From Bosea sp. BIWAKO-01 (GTDB lineage: Bacteria; Pseudomonadota; Alphaproteobacteria; Rhizobiales; Beijerinckiaceae): DNA of 64,000 nt. Numbering within the stretch: position 1 is the first letter of the stretch; each line of letters opens with the position of its first letter. The position numbers and the translations under genes are program-made. The DNA is taken from NCBI RefSeq assembly GCF_001748145.1, contig NZ_BCQA01000001.1, forward strand, positions 5,296,501-5,360,500, given 5' to 3'. The notes under the pieces were generated by a model. That model was given only the letters and a program-made list of their open reading frames with translations, was not told the DNA's origin and did not search any database. Below, piece after piece: positions 45,591-55,752 of the stretch.

Positions 45591-46781
45591 ATGATCGGGA
45601 CCGGCATTCTTGGCGATACGCTCGACTGGCCGTTCTTCGAGGACCGTCATCGCGCCTTTGCCAGGGATCTCTCAGATTGGGCCGACGCCACTCTGCCCGG
45701 CCTGCCGCATGGCGATGTCGATGCCGCCTGCCGGGCGCGGGTGAAGGCGCTTGGCGAGGCCGGATTCCTGAGAGCCGTCGTGCCGGCGGCGCATGGCGGG
45801 CTCGGCGAGGCCCTGGACGTTCGCACACTCTGCCTCGCCCGCGAAATTCTGGCGGCGCGCGACGGGCTCGCGGATTTCGCCTTCGCCATGCAGGGGCTTG
45901 GCACGGGTTCGATCTCCCTTGCCGGTTCGGAGGCCATGCAGGCCCGCATCCTGCCAGGCATCCGCGACGGCAGGCGCATCGCGGCCTTTGCCCTCTCCGA
46001 GAAGGAAGCAGGCTCGGATGTCGCCGCCATGGCGACGACGGCCACGCCTGACGGCAACAGCCATGTCCGCATCGACGGCGAGAAGACCTGGATCTCGAAT
46101 GGCGGCATCGCGGACCACTATGTCGTCTTCGTACGGACGGGCGAGGCGCCCGGCGCGCGCGGCCTCTCTGCCTTCCTGGTCGAGGCCGACACGCCCGGCC
46201 TGAGCATTGCGGAGCGCATCGATGTGATTGCGCCGCACCCGCTTGCCACGCTCCGCTTCGACGCCTGCCGGGTCCCGGTCGGCAACCGGATCGGCGGTCC
46301 TGGCGACGGATTCAAGGTCGCCATGGCCACCCTCGACATTTTCCGCTCGACGGTCGGTGCCGCGGCGCTCGGATTCGCCCGGCGCGCGCTGCACGAGACC
46401 GTGTCGCACGCCAATCGCAGAAAGCTCTTTGGCGGAACGCTCGGCGATCTCCAGCTCTCGCAGGCCGCGATCGCGGACAGCGCGGCCGAGGTCGATGCCG
46501 CTGCCCTGCTGGTCTATCGGGCGGCCTGGACCAAGGACAAGGGAGCGCCGCGCGTCACGCGCGAAGCTGCGCTCGCCAAGCTCGTCGCTACCGAGAACGC
46601 CCAGCGCGTCATCGACCGCGCCGTCCAGATCCATGGCGGGCTCGGCGTGACCAGAGGCGTCAAGGTCGAGGAGCTCTATCGCGAGATCAGGGCGCTCAGA
46701 ATCTACGAGGGCGCCAGCGAGGTTCAGAAGGTCGTCATCGCGCGCGATCTCCTGAAGGCGCATGCCATGAGCGGAGGCTGA
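45591..46781 (+). CDS. Acyl-CoA dehydrogenase
   Basis: The 396-residue flavoenzyme has a helical N-terminal domain, [17 protein letters not shown] and [17 protein letters not shown] in the beta domain, and a C-terminal domain with [34 protein letters not shown]. The glutamate in IYEGASE is at the family's usual catalytic-base position. It oxidises an acyl-CoA and passes electrons to ETF. In context it acts on the ring-derived CoA ester. ATG 45591 directly follows the hydratase stop. Confidence 0.92.
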   Translation: MIGTGILGDTLDWPFFEDRHRAFARDLSDWADATLPGLPHGDVDAACRARVKALGEAGFLRAVVPAAHGGLGEALDVRTLCLAREILAARDGLADFAFAMQGLGTGSISLAGSEAMQARILPGIRDGRRIAAFALSEKEAGSDVAAMATTATPDGNSHVRIDGEKTWISNGGIADHYVVFVRTGEAPGARGLSAFLVEADTPGLSIAERIDVIAPHPLATLRFDACRVPVGNRIGGPGDGFKVAMATLDIFRSTVGAAALGFARRALHETVSHANRRKLFGGTLGDLQLSQAAIADSAAEVDAAALLVYRAAWTKDKGAPRVTREAALAKLVATENAQRVIDRAVQIHGGLGVTRGVKVEELYREIRALRIYEGASEVQKVVIARDLLKAHAMSGG

Positions 46782-46782
46782 G

Positions 46783-48426
46783 ATGGCGCAGGCGGAGTTC
46801 GTGCGGTCAGGACATCTGGACAGTTTCGCGCGGGACAATCTGCCACCGCGCGAGAGCTGGCCCGACCTCAAGGTCACAGATGCTGGCCTCGCCTATCCCG
46901 AGCGGCTCAATGTCGCGACCGAACTGCTCGATCGTCACGTCAGCGAAGGCCATGGCGAACGCATCGCCATCATCTCGGACCGCGAGGTCTGGACCTATGC
47001 CGAGCTCGCCCAGCGCGTGAACCGCATCGCCAACGTGCTGACCCGCGATCTCGGGATGCGGCCGGGCAACCGCGTGCTGCTGCGGGCCGCCAATACGCCG
47101 ATGATGGTCGCAGCCTATCTCGCCGTGCTGAAGGCGGGCGGCGTCGCGGTCGCGACCATGCCCATGCTGCGCGCCGGCGAACTCGCCTACCCCATCCGCA
47201 AGGCGAAGATCACATTGGCCCTGTGCGATCACCGCCTGATCGATGATCTCCGGACCGCCCAGACACGGACACCAGAGCTCCCGCGCATCGTGACCTGGGG
47301 CGGAGGCACGCCGACCGATCTCGAAGCGCTGATGGCGCGCGCGGGCTACGAGAACGCCTCCGCCGCCGATACTGCCCGCGATGATGTCTGCCTGATCGGC
47401 TTCACATCGGGCACCACCGGCGAGCCGAAGGGCACCATGCACTTCCATCAGGATCTGCTCGCCATTTGCGACACCTATGGCGCGCGCGTGCTGAAGGCCG
47501 CACCGGAAGACCGCTTCGTCGGCTCGCCGCCGCTCGCCTTCACCTTCGGGCTCGGCGGGCTCGTGCTGTTCCCGATGCGGATCGGTGCCGCGATGGTGCT
47601 GCCCGACAAGGCCGCCCCCGCCGATCTCGTCACAGCGATCGAGCGCCACAAGGCGAGCGTCTGCTTCACGGCGCCGACGGCCTATCGCGCCATGCTCGAC
47701 AAGCTCGACGGCCGCGATATCTCTTCCCTGCGCATCTGCGTCTCTGCCGGGGAAGCCCTGCCCAGGGTGACCTTCGAGGCCTGGCTGAAGCAGACGGGGT
47801 TGCCGCTGATGGACGGCATCGGCGCGACCGAGATGCTGCATATCTTCATTTCCGCGCCGCGCGAGGCGATAAGGCCGGGCGCCACCGGCCTGCCTGTGCC
47901 GGGCTACGAGGCGCGGATCGTCGACGAGGCCGGCGATCCCCTGCCCGATGGCACGCCCGGACGCCTCGCCGTGCGCGGACCGACCGGCTGCCGCTATCTC
48001 GCCGATCCCAGGCAGGCGAAATATGCGCAGGGCGGCTGGAACATCACCGGCGATACCTATCTGCGCGATGCGGACGGCTATTTCTGGTACCAGGCCCGTT
48101 CGGACGACATGATCATCTCTGCCGGCTACAACATTGCCGGGCCGGAGGTCGAAGCCTGCCTGCTCACCCATCCCGATGTCGCCGAGTGTGGCGTGGTGGG
48201 CGCGCCCTGTCCGGACCGTGGCCAGATCGTCAAGGCCTATGTCGTGCTGCGCGAGGGCATCCGCGGCGACACGGCCCTGGCCAAGGCATTGCAGGAGCAT
48301 GTGAAGGCGGGTATCGCGCCCTATAAATACCCGCGCGCCATTGCGTTCGTTCCGGCTCTGCCGAAGACGCCGACCGGCAAGCTCCAGCGTTTCGCACTGC
48401 GTCAGTTGGCGCTCACCGAGACCTGA
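46783..48426 (+). CDS. Benzoate/2-aminobenzoate-CoA ligase family protein
   Basis: The 547-residue ANL enzyme shows features of the benzoate-CoA ligase subgroup: LPPRESWPDL at the N-terminus, LIGFTSGTTGEPKGTMHFHQDLLAICDTYG (A3), GIGATEMLHIFISAP (A5), SDDMIISAGYNIAGPEVEACLLTHPDVAECGVVG and PKTPTGKLQRFALR with the catalytic lysine. It activates an aromatic acid, most likely anthranilate, to its CoA thioester, the entry step of the pathway. GGAGG lies 6 bases upstream. The neighbouring monooxygenase/reductase decides the substrate guess. Confidence 0.9.
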   Translation: MAQAEFVRSGHLDSFARDNLPPRESWPDLKVTDAGLAYPERLNVATELLDRHVSEGHGERIAIISDREVWTYAELAQRVNRIANVLTRDLGMRPGNRVLLRAANTPMMVAAYLAVLKAGGVAVATMPMLRAGELAYPIRKAKITLALCDHRLIDDLRTAQTRTPELPRIVTWGGGTPTDLEALMARAGYENASAADTARDDVCLIGFTSGTTGEPKGTMHFHQDLLAICDTYGARVLKAAPEDRFVGSPPLAFTFGLGGLVLFPMRIGAAMVLPDKAAPADLVTAIERHKASVCFTAPTAYRAMLDKLDGRDISSLRICVSAGEALPRVTFEAWLKQTGLPLMDGIGATEMLHIFISAPREAIRPGATGLPVPGYEARIVDEAGDPLPDGTPGRLAVRGPTGCRYLADPRQAKYAQGGWNITGDTYLRDADGYFWYQARSDDMIISAGYNIAGPEVEACLLTHPDVAECGVVGAPCPDRGQIVKAYVVLREGIRGDTALAKALQEHVKAGIAPYKYPRAIAFVPALPKTPTGKLQRFALRQLALTET

Positions 48427-48471
48427 TTCCCGCAAGAACAGGCCGAAACGGCCGAAGACCGAGGCTCCGCC

Positions 48472-48879
48472 ATGTCGAACCTTCCAGCATCACGCGCGAT
48501 CCTGCCCCAGGGCTGGCCGGTGCCGCGCGGCTATGCCAACGGCATGGTCGCCGAAGGCCGTGTGATCGTGACAGGTGGCCTCGTCGGCTGGAACGCGCAC
48601 GGTGTCTTCGCCGAGGGGTTTCTGCCGCAACTCCGTCAGACCCTCGCCAATATCAAGGCTGTGGTCGAGGCCGGCGGCGGGCGCATCGAGGATATCGTGC
48701 GGCTGACCTGGTATGTCACGGACATCGAGGCCTATCGCGCCAGCCTGAAGGATATGGGGCCGATCTATCGCGAGACCCTCGGGCGGCATTTTCCGGCGAT
48801 GGCGGTCGTTCAGGTCGTCGCGCTGGTCGAGCCGCAGGCGCTGATCGAGATCGAGGCGACGGCGGTGGTCGCGGCCTGA
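48472..48879 (+). CDS. RidA family protein
   Basis: The 135-residue YjgF/YER057c/UK114-fold protein has GYANGMVAEGRVIVTGG, QTLANIKAVVEAGGGRIEDIVRLTWYVTDIEAYRAS and FPAMAVVQVVALVEPQALIEIEATAVV. RidA proteins hydrolyse reactive enamine/imine intermediates. A RidA-like gene also accompanies 2-aminobenzoyl-CoA clusters, where the dearomatised amino-ene product could need deamination. That makes an amino-substituted substrate more likely than salicylate. It is last in the operon and converges on cysN. Confidence 0.9.
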   Translation: MSNLPASRAILPQGWPVPRGYANGMVAEGRVIVTGGLVGWNAHGVFAEGFLPQLRQTLANIKAVVEAGGGRIEDIVRLTWYVTDIEAYRASLKDMGPIYRETLGRHFPAMAVVQVVALVEPQALIEIEATAVVAA

Positions 48880-48929
48880 CGGCGCAGCGATCCACCCTAT
48901 CGTGCATTCGGCGAAACGATCTCGATCGA

Positions 48930-50564
48930 TCAGATGCCGGCGCCGTCCTGAAGCGCGGCTGATGGGTGCTTCTGCCACAGCCGGGCATGAAGGCCGCGCA
49001 AGGTCGGGCGCAGGGCGAGATCGCCGAGCGCGAGGACGCCCGACACGCCGGGCCGGCCGGTCAGTACAAGGGCTGCTCCGAACAGGCCTGCCGTGCTGAG
49101 CAGGCGCCAACTCACCGCGCTCCACCAGAGCCGCCGATCCGGCGTGCCGGGAGCTCCGATCAGGCGGTTGCGCGCCTGTCGCAGACGGTCGGCCGTACCG
49201 AGCGCCTCCGCCGGGTTCAGGCTTCGCCCGGCGCCCGGCTCGGCGGCCACGAAACCAAAGGCGACCGTCTCATTGCTGATCCGGTCGATCAGGATGAAGC
49301 CGCCGAGATCCCGGCTCTCCTGATAGGGCAAGGTGGCCAGCGGCCGGTCGAGCCGCAGAGTCACCAGGCCGATCCCGTTCATGCGCAGGACCTGCGCCGG
49401 CACCGGCTTGAAGCCCTCGATGTCGATGCTGTGATCCAGCGCACCGATCGTGGCGTTCACGGCCTGGGTCGCGAGTTTCAGCACGAACTGACCGCCCTCC
49501 AGCATGGCGCGCTCGCCGGTCCAGAGCAGCCGCGCCCGGAGTTCGCGCCGGACGGGAACCGGGCTCTCCGCGGAAGCGATGACGTCGCCGCGAGAAATGT
49601 CGATCTCGTCAGCCAGTGTCAGGGTGACGGCCTGCCCCGCTGCCGCGTTGCTGGCTTCGCCTGACGGGGTGATCAACCGCGCGATCGTGCTGCTGCGCCC
49701 GGACGGCAGCACCGTGACGGCATTACCGACGCGGGCACGGCCGCGGGCCGCTGTCCCGGCATAGCCACGGAAGTCCAGATCGGGCCGGTTCACCCATTGC
49801 ACGGGCAGAACGAAGCCGGCCTCGTCGCGCGTCTCCTGTTCGACGACGATCGCCTCCAGCAGAGGCAGCAGCGCCGGCCCCTTATGCCAGGGCATCGCGG
49901 CTGAGGGGCGCATCACATTCTCGCCGTCCCGCGCCGAAACCGGGATGATGTCGATCGACCTGAAGCCGAGGCTCTTCACCGCCGTGCGATAATCCGCAGC
50001 GATCCGGTCGAAGACCGCCTCGTCGTATCCGACGAGGTCCATCTTGTTGATCGCAACCACGACGTGGCGGACGCCGACCAGCGAGACGATGAAGGAGTGG
50101 CGGCGCGTCTGCGGCAGCAGGCCCTTGCGGGCGTCGATCAGGATGATGGCGAGATCGGCGGTCGAGGCCCCTGTCGCCATGTTGCGGGTATATTGCTCGT
50201 GGCCCGGCGTATCGGCGACGATGAAACTGCGCTTCTCCGTCGCGAAATAGCGATAGGCGACATCGATGGTGATGCCCTGCTCGCGCTCGGCCGAAAGCCC
50301 GTCGACCAGCAGCGCGAAATCAGGCTCCGCGCCCTGCGTGCCGAATTTGCGGGAATCGGCGTCGAGGGCGCTGAGCTGATCGTCGAAGACCGCACCGGCC
50401 TCATAGAGCACGCGTCCGATCAGCGTCGACTTGCCGTCATCGACCGAACCGCAGGTGATGAAGCGCAGCAGCGAATGCTGGGCGGTTTCGCTGAGCCCGG
50501 AGGAATCATTCGCGGGGAGCGGAGCCGTGGCGCCCGGGCGCTTCTTCTCGGCGGCGACAGCCAT
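48930..50564 (-). CDS. cysN: Sulfate adenylyltransferase subunit 1 with DUF2061-like C-terminal domain
   Basis: CysN is the GTPase of ATP sulfurylase; GTP hydrolysis drives APS formation by CysD. The 544-residue protein has an EF-Tu-like G domain with GSVDDGKSTLIGRVLYEAG (about residues 39-57), DTPGHEQYTRNMATGAS and NKMD, then two beta barrels to about residue 455. Instead of an APS kinase (CysC), residues 475-535 read RLWWSAVSWRLLSTAGLFGA and LRGLHARLW, a hydrophobic SWR...TG...HxRxW pattern of DUF2061. The enzyme may thus be membrane-tethered. Its ATG overlaps the cysD stop by one base. Confidence 0.92.
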   Translation of the reverse strand: MAVAAEKKRPGATAPLPANDSSGLSETAQHSLLRFITCGSVDDGKSTLIGRVLYEAGAVFDDQLSALDADSRKFGTQGAEPDFALLVDGLSAEREQGITIDVAYRYFATEKRSFIVADTPGHEQYTRNMATGASTADLAIILIDARKGLLPQTRRHSFIVSLVGVRHVVVAINKMDLVGYDEAVFDRIAADYRTAVKSLGFRSIDIIPVSARDGENVMRPSAAMPWHKGPALLPLLEAIVVEQETRDEAGFVLPVQWVNRPDLDFRGYAGTAARGRARVGNAVTVLPSGRSSTIARLITPSGEASNAAAGQAVTLTLADEIDISRGDVIASAESPVPVRRELRARLLWTGERAMLEGGQFVLKLATQAVNATIGALDHSIDIEGFKPVPAQVLRMNGIGLVTLRLDRPLATLPYQESRDLGGFILIDRISNETVAFGFVAAEPGAGRSLNPAEALGTADRLRQARNRLIGAPGTPDRRLWWSAVSWRLLSTAGLFGAALVLTGRPGVSGVLALGDLALRPTLRGLHARLWQKHPSAALQDGAGI

Positions 50565-51466
50565 CAGAAGTACCCTTCCTGCTTCTTCTGTTCCATAGAG
50601 CCGGCGCCGTCATGGTCGATGACACGGCCCTGGCGCTCGGAGGCGCGCGATGAGCGCATCTCGGCGATAATGTCGGTGAGGCTTGCGGCTTCGCTCTCGA
50701 CCGCGCCGGTCAGCGGGTAGCAGCCGAGCGTCCGGAAGCGGACCATGCGGGTCTCGACGACCTCGCCGGGCCCAAGCTCCATGCGCTCGTCGTCGCGCAT
50801 GATCCAGGCTCCGTCGCGGTGCACGACCGGACGCGGGGCAGCGAAGTAGAGCGGTACGACCGGAATGTTCTCGAGTGCGATGTAGTCCCAGACATCGCGC
50901 TCGGTCCAATTGGAGAGCGGGAAGACGCGAAAACTCTCGCCCTTGTGCTTACGGGTGTTGAAGAGCTGCCAGGGCTCCGGGCGCTGGTTCTTGGGGTCCC
51001 AGCGATGCTCGGCGCTGCGCAGCGAGAAGATCCTCTCCTTGGCGCGGCTCTTCTCCTCGTCGCGCCGCGCGCCGCCAAAGGCGACATCGAATTTGTGCAG
51101 GTCGAGCGCCTGCTTCAGCCCTTGCGTCTTCATCACGTCGGTATGAACGCGCGAGCCCGAGGCGAAGGGCCCGATGCCGGCCCTGACCCCGTCCTGGTTG
51201 ACATGGACGATCAGGTCGAGCCCGAGCCGCTCCGCCGTCTCGTTCCGGAAGGCGATCATCTCACGGAATTTCCAGGTCGTATCGACATGGAGCAACGGGA
51301 ATGGCGGCTTCGCCGGATAGAACGCCTTCAGGGCAAGATGCAGCAGAACGGCGGAATCCTTGCCGATCGAATAAAGCAGCACCGGCTTGTCGCAGGTCGC
51401 CACAACCTCGCGAATGATGAAGATCGCCTCGGCTTCGAGCTTCTGCAGATGGCTGAGCTGGATCAT
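50564..51466 (-). CDS. cysD: Sulfate adenylyltransferase subunit 2
   Basis: CysD makes adenosine-5'-phosphosulfate from ATP and sulfate. The 300-residue PP-loop ATPase has [35 protein letters not shown] (the SxGKDS PP-motif), [31 protein letters not shown] and [23 protein letters not shown] 51466 overlaps the cysH stop (ATGA); the upstream in-frame extension lies inside cysH. It forms a heterodimer with CysN. Confidence 0.95.
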   Translation of the reverse strand: MIQLSHLQKLEAEAIFIIREVVATCDKPVLLYSIGKDSAVLLHLALKAFYPAKPPFPLLHVDTTWKFREMIAFRNETAERLGLDLIVHVNQDGVRAGIGPFASGSRVHTDVMKTQGLKQALDLHKFDVAFGGARRDEEKSRAKERIFSLRSAEHRWDPKNQRPEPWQLFNTRKHKGESFRVFPLSNWTERDVWDYIALENIPVVPLYFAAPRPVVHRDGAWIMRDDERMELGPGEVVETRMVRFRTLGCYPLTGAVESEAASLTDIIAEMRSSRASERQGRVIDHDGAGSMEQKKQEGYF

Positions 51467-52284
51467 GGTCGCGCCTCCGCCGCAGTGGCAGCCTTGGCCC
51501 GGACCAGATTCCCGTCCGGCCCGACATGCAGCCCGCATTCCTTGGCCGCGTCGTCTTCCCACCACCAGCGCCCGGCCCGCTCCGGCTCGCCCGGCGCGAT
51601 CGCACGGGTGCAGGGCTGGCAGCCGATCGAGATAAAGCCTTTTTCGTGCAAAGGATTGAGCGGTATTCCTTCAGTCTTGGAGAAACTCAGCGCGGCCTCA
51701 CGCGACCAGTCTAGCAAGGGGTTGAACTTGATCAGGCCGCGCTCCGTTTCGGCCTCCGCGAGCGCCACGCCGCCGCGCGCTGCCGACTGGTCGGACCGCA
51801 GGCCGGTGATCCAGATCTCCGCCCCGTCCAGGGCCCGGCCAAGTGGCTCGACCTTGCGGATGTCGCAGCAGGATTTGCGGGCGTCGCGGGAAGCATAGAA
51901 GCCGTTGATGCCGTTCTGACGGACATAGAGTTCTATCGCCTCATGGCGCGGATAGAAGGGTCGGATCACTACGCCATAGCGGCGCTCGGTTTGCTCCCAG
52001 AGGCTGTAGACCTCCGGGAAGAGCCTGCCGGTGTCGAGGGTGACGATCTCGATGGGAAGCCCGGCACGAGCGATCAGATGGATGAGGACCTGATCCTCAA
52101 GGCCGAAGCTGGTGGTGAAGACGATCCGTCCCGAAACCGCCTGGCGCAGTCCGATGAGACGGTCGCGCGCATCCGACTTGCCGAACGCGCGAACGAGGTC
52201 AGCGGCGCGGTCGCGCAAGTCAATTGCCTCGGCGGGTGCGCCCTGTTGGGCGGATAGGCGCGGATCGATGTGGTCTCTGGCCAT
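51463..52284 (-). CDS. cysH: Adenylyl-sulfate (APS) reductase, CysH family
   Basis: The 273-residue thioredoxin-dependent reductase converts APS to sulfite. Motifs: [41 protein letters not shown] and [11 protein letters not shown] with the C-terminal [14 protein letters not shown]. The CC...CxxC pattern binds a 4Fe-4S cluster and marks the APS-using bacterial type rather than the PAPS-specific enterobacterial type. This agrees with the absence of APS kinase in the operon. It is first in cysH-cysD-cysN, with an inverted repeat 17 bp upstream. Confidence 0.94.
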   Translation of the reverse strand: MARDHIDPRLSAQQGAPAEAIDLRDRAADLVRAFGKSDARDRLIGLRQAVSGRIVFTTSFGLEDQVLIHLIARAGLPIEIVTLDTGRLFPEVYSLWEQTERRYGVVIRPFYPRHEAIELYVRQNGINGFYASRDARKSCCDIRKVEPLGRALDGAEIWITGLRSDQSAARGGVALAEAETERGLIKFNPLLDWSREAALSFSKTEGIPLNPLHEKGFISIGCQPCTRAIAPGEPERAGRWWWEDDAAKECGLHVGPDGNLVRAKAATAAEARP

Positions 52285-52300
52285 GGTCTTGGCCGCCTGT

Positions 52301-52322
52301 ATTGTTCTGTAAATCGAACAAT
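52301..52322. promoter_or_regulatory. Inverted repeat upstream of cysH, probable sulfur-regulon operator
   Basis: ATTGTTC (52301-52307) and GAACAAT (52316-52322) form a perfect 7-bp inverted repeat with an 8-bp spacer, 17 bp upstream of the cysH ATG, where the promoter or transcript start should be. No regulator gene is nearby; the binding protein is unknown. Confidence 0.6.
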
Positions 52323-52464
52323 TCAGCTATACCCGAACGCCCGCCGAGGCAATTCACATGAGGTAGTGTGGTTTTTCCTATTTCACGAATTGAAGAGAAG
52401 AACCTTTTGCGGAGGCAGGCACGCCGGGAGCGACTGCCGTCCCGACGCGGGGAGAGTGAGGCCC

Positions 52465-52983
52465 TCAGCCGCAATGCGGCTGGGCGCCGGCGCTCCAGAA
52501 TGGCGCATCCTCGCCGGCGCGCGGAATGCTGCGGCGCTCAGTGGCCCGCAGTTCGGCCGGCAGTGGCACGACGCTCTGCCACCAGCCATGGGCGCATTCG
52601 GAGCGGAACGCCATCTGGTCGCTCAGGCTCGTGCCGATGGCCCGGAAGCCCGCTTCCAGCGCGGCAACGGCATTGCGGATCGCAGCCTGCGTCTGCTCCG
52701 TGCTTTCGCGCGCATCGGCGCAGAAGGCGGCGGTGAAAGCGGTGACGTCATGGGCCAGCTCGGGATAGGCGCCGGCATCGAGGCTCCAGGCCTTCATCCA
52801 CTCATGCGAGACGAGCGCGACCGCCTCATCGAGCGGGCGCGCGACGACCTTGCCGGCCGTGGTCCGCATATGGCGCATCAACTCGGCGCGCGCATGCTGG
52901 TTGCGCGCGGCGATCGCAGCCCCCTTCATGCGCGCAATCGCGGCCTCGGCGTCGGCGAGACATTCGTCGACCGGATGGGTCAT
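52465..52983 (-). CDS. Hypothetical protein
   Basis: The 172-residue soluble protein is mostly helical: MTHPVDECLADAEAAIARMK, then an Arg/His-rich stretch (AARNQHARAELMRHMRTTAG), and a C-terminal part with ECAHGWWQSVVPLPAEL. No domain was recognised. It follows the nucleoside hydrolase gene by 13 bp on the same strand and is probably co-transcribed as the last gene of the ABC/nucleoside-hydrolase operon. ATG 52983 was preferred over an earlier in-frame start that overlaps the hydrolase gene. Confidence 0.65.
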   Translation of the reverse strand: MTHPVDECLADAEAAIARMKGAAIAARNQHARAELMRHMRTTAGKVVARPLDEAVALVSHEWMKAWSLDAGAYPELAHDVTAFTAAFCADARESTEQTQAAIRNAVAALEAGFRAIGTSLSDQMAFRSECAHGWWQSVVPLPAELRATERRSIPRAGEDAPFWSAGAQPHCG

Positions 52984-52996
52984 GATCCAGCAATCC

Positions 52997-53923
52997 TTAG
53001 GGCAGGCAGGCGAGCGCATCGATCATGCGCTCGAACAGGCGGTCGGCATCGACCTCGTTGACGACGAAAGCGTTTGCCGGGCGCTTCGTCCGGCCGTTCC
53101 AGTCGATGGTCGATCGGCCCCGGACATTGCCGGCGAGCTCGATCTCGGCATGGCAATCACGGCCCTTGAACAGTTCGGGCCAGAGCAGCCAGGCGATGAC
53201 GCAGGGGTCGTGCATGGGGTGGGCCGCCGTGCCCAGGCCCCCTGGGCGCGGACGCGTCAGCATTCCGTGGACCGCTCGCCCGGTGCGGGTGCCGAGCCCG
53301 TCCAACCGCGCCATGGCCGCCGACGAGGCGATGGCCTGATGCGTCGCATGCAGGCCAAACAGCGTGACAGGAACGCCCGCTCCGAGGACGACGGCCGCGG
53401 CATGCGGATCGACATAGAAATTGAACTCGGCTGCCGGCGTCATGTTGCCGAGGCCCATGGCTCCGCCCATCACCACGATCTCGCGCAGTCTGGGCGCAAG
53501 CTCCGGTGCGAGGCGCAAGGCCATCGCGACATTGGTCAGCGGGCCGAGCGCGCAGATCGTGACGCTGCCGTCTGCGGCTGCGCGCAGGATCTCGACGATC
53601 CCCTGGACGGCATGGCCGGGAGCCGCCAACGACGCGGCGGCCGGCAGCCCGGCGCCGCTCAGGCCGTCGGGGCCGGACACGAATTCCGCTGTCTCGAGCG
53701 GCTCCAGCATCGGCCGCGCCATGCCCGCTTGCACGGGTACATCGGGGCGCGCCGCCAGATCGCGGACGCGCAGCGCGTTGGCGGTGGTCAGGTCGATCCC
53801 GACATTGCCGGCGACCGTGCTGACCAGGCGAATGTCGAGTTCGTCCGGCTGCGCAAAGGCGAGCAGCAGGGCAACGGCGTCGTCCTGCCCGGGATCGGTG
53901 TCGATGATGATCGGCCGTGCCAT
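52997..53923 (-). CDS. Nucleoside hydrolase (IunH family)
   Basis: The 308-residue enzyme cleaves the N-glycosidic bond of ribonucleosides to base and ribose. The calcium site and signature DTDPGQDDAVALLLA lie at about residues 8-22. Other blocks are STVAGNVGIDLTTANALRV, CALGPLTNVAMALRLAPEL, IVVMGGAMGLGNMTPAAEFNFYVDPHAAAVVL and HDPCVIAWLL. Asp and His positions fit an active enzyme. It begins 1 bp after the ABC ATPase stop, so the transporter probably imports a nucleoside. Confidence 0.92.
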   Translation of the reverse strand: MARPIIIDTDPGQDDAVALLLAFAQPDELDIRLVSTVAGNVGIDLTTANALRVRDLAARPDVPVQAGMARPMLEPLETAEFVSGPDGLSGAGLPAAASLAAPGHAVQGIVEILRAAADGSVTICALGPLTNVAMALRLAPELAPRLREIVVMGGAMGLGNMTPAAEFNFYVDPHAAAVVLGAGVPVTLFGLHATHQAIASSAAMARLDGLGTRTGRAVHGMLTRPRPGGLGTAAHPMHDPCVIAWLLWPELFKGRDCHAEIELAGNVRGRSTIDWNGRTKRPANAFVVNEVDADRLFERMIDALACLP

Positions 53924-53924
53924 C

Positions 53925-54704
<780 letters not shown>

Positions 54705-54763
54705 GCTCTCCGGAGGGCGCGCAAACGGGCCTGCCGCAAAGGCCGGCCCGGCCGAGGGCCGCC

Positions 54764-55705
54764 CTATTTCAGGAAGTCCTTGACGTTGTTCTTGTCGACG
54801 ACGACCGCGTCCATGAAGAGATAGGGGCCGGTCGTGATGGCGCTCACCGGCTGCTTCTTCACGGCGATGGCCTCGACAGCCTCGACCGCCTTCACGCCCA
54901 TTTCCTCGAAGGGGACGGTGACGGTCGCGAGGAAGGTGCTGTCCGGGTCGGCAATGCGACGATAGGTTTCGGCACCGCCATCGACGGAAACGAGCGGAAT
55001 TTCGCCCTTCTTGACGCCCTGCGCCTTGAGCAAATCGTCGATGATATAGGCCTGACCGTCAAAGGAGGCCCAGATACCGTTGATCTTGCCCTGGTTGCGC
55101 AGGAGCAGCGCCTGCACGCCGCTGCGGACATCGTCGCGCCAGCTTTGAGTGCGCGCCATGCCGTGCTTGCCGACTTCCTTGACCGCGGTGTTCTCGGACA
55201 GGACAACGTCGAGCACCTTGCCGCGAATGCGCGAGGCGATATTGCCGTCGAAACGCACAGACATCAGGTTGCCGGTGTAGCTCATCTGCCCGAGCAGATA
55301 GAGGGCTGCGTCCGCACCGACCTTGTATTCATTGGTCTGGATGTCGAACAGCGAGTACGGCCCGGCGCCCGACTGGACCGTGATGACCGGGATGCCCTTG
55401 TCCTTCGCGGCCTTGAACTGGGCTTCCGCCTCGACCGGCTTGCCCATGGCGACGATGATGGCGTCGACCTTCTTGGCGATCAGCGCATCGAACTGCTCGG
55501 CGTGCTTCGGCAGCGCGCCTTCGGAATTCAGCAGGGTGACGTTCCAGCCCTTGGCCTTGGCCGCGGCCGCAGCCGCGTTTGCAACGCGCGCATGCGTCTC
55601 CGAGGTGAACTGGAAGCCGATGACGCCGAGCTCGAATGCGGAGGCACTGCCGACGCCCCAGGCCAGCGCCATACAGCTGGCCGCAACCATCTTCACGAAC
55701 TTCAT
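54764..55705 (-). CDS. Sugar-type ABC transporter periplasmic substrate-binding protein
   Basis: The 313-residue type-I periplasmic binding protein has a signal peptide (residues 1-23, ending GSASA) and FELGVIGFQFTSETHARVANAAAAAAKAKGWNV, KKVDAIIVAMGKPVEAE, GIPVITVQSGAG, GIWASFDGQAYIIDDLLKAQG and VPLVSVDGG-like LVSVDGGAETYRR. These match the RbsB/peripla_BP_4 group. The ligand is unknown; nucleoside or pentose is inferred from the hydrolase and kinase in the operon. GGAGGGG precedes ATG 55705. Confidence 0.92.
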   Translation of the reverse strand: MKFVKMVAASCMALAWGVGSASAFELGVIGFQFTSETHARVANAAAAAAKAKGWNVTLLNSEGALPKHAEQFDALIAKKVDAIIVAMGKPVEAEAQFKAAKDKGIPVITVQSGAGPYSLFDIQTNEYKVGADAALYLLGQMSYTGNLMSVRFDGNIASRIRGKVLDVVLSENTAVKEVGKHGMARTQSWRDDVRSGVQALLLRNQGKINGIWASFDGQAYIIDDLLKAQGVKKGEIPLVSVDGGAETYRRIADPDSTFLATVTVPFEEMGVKAVEAVEAIAVKKQPVSAITTGPYLFMDAVVVDKNNVKDFLK

Positions 55706-55752
55706 GACTATCCCCTCCGGACCGCGCGGATGGCTACGCGGCGTTGTTGCGT

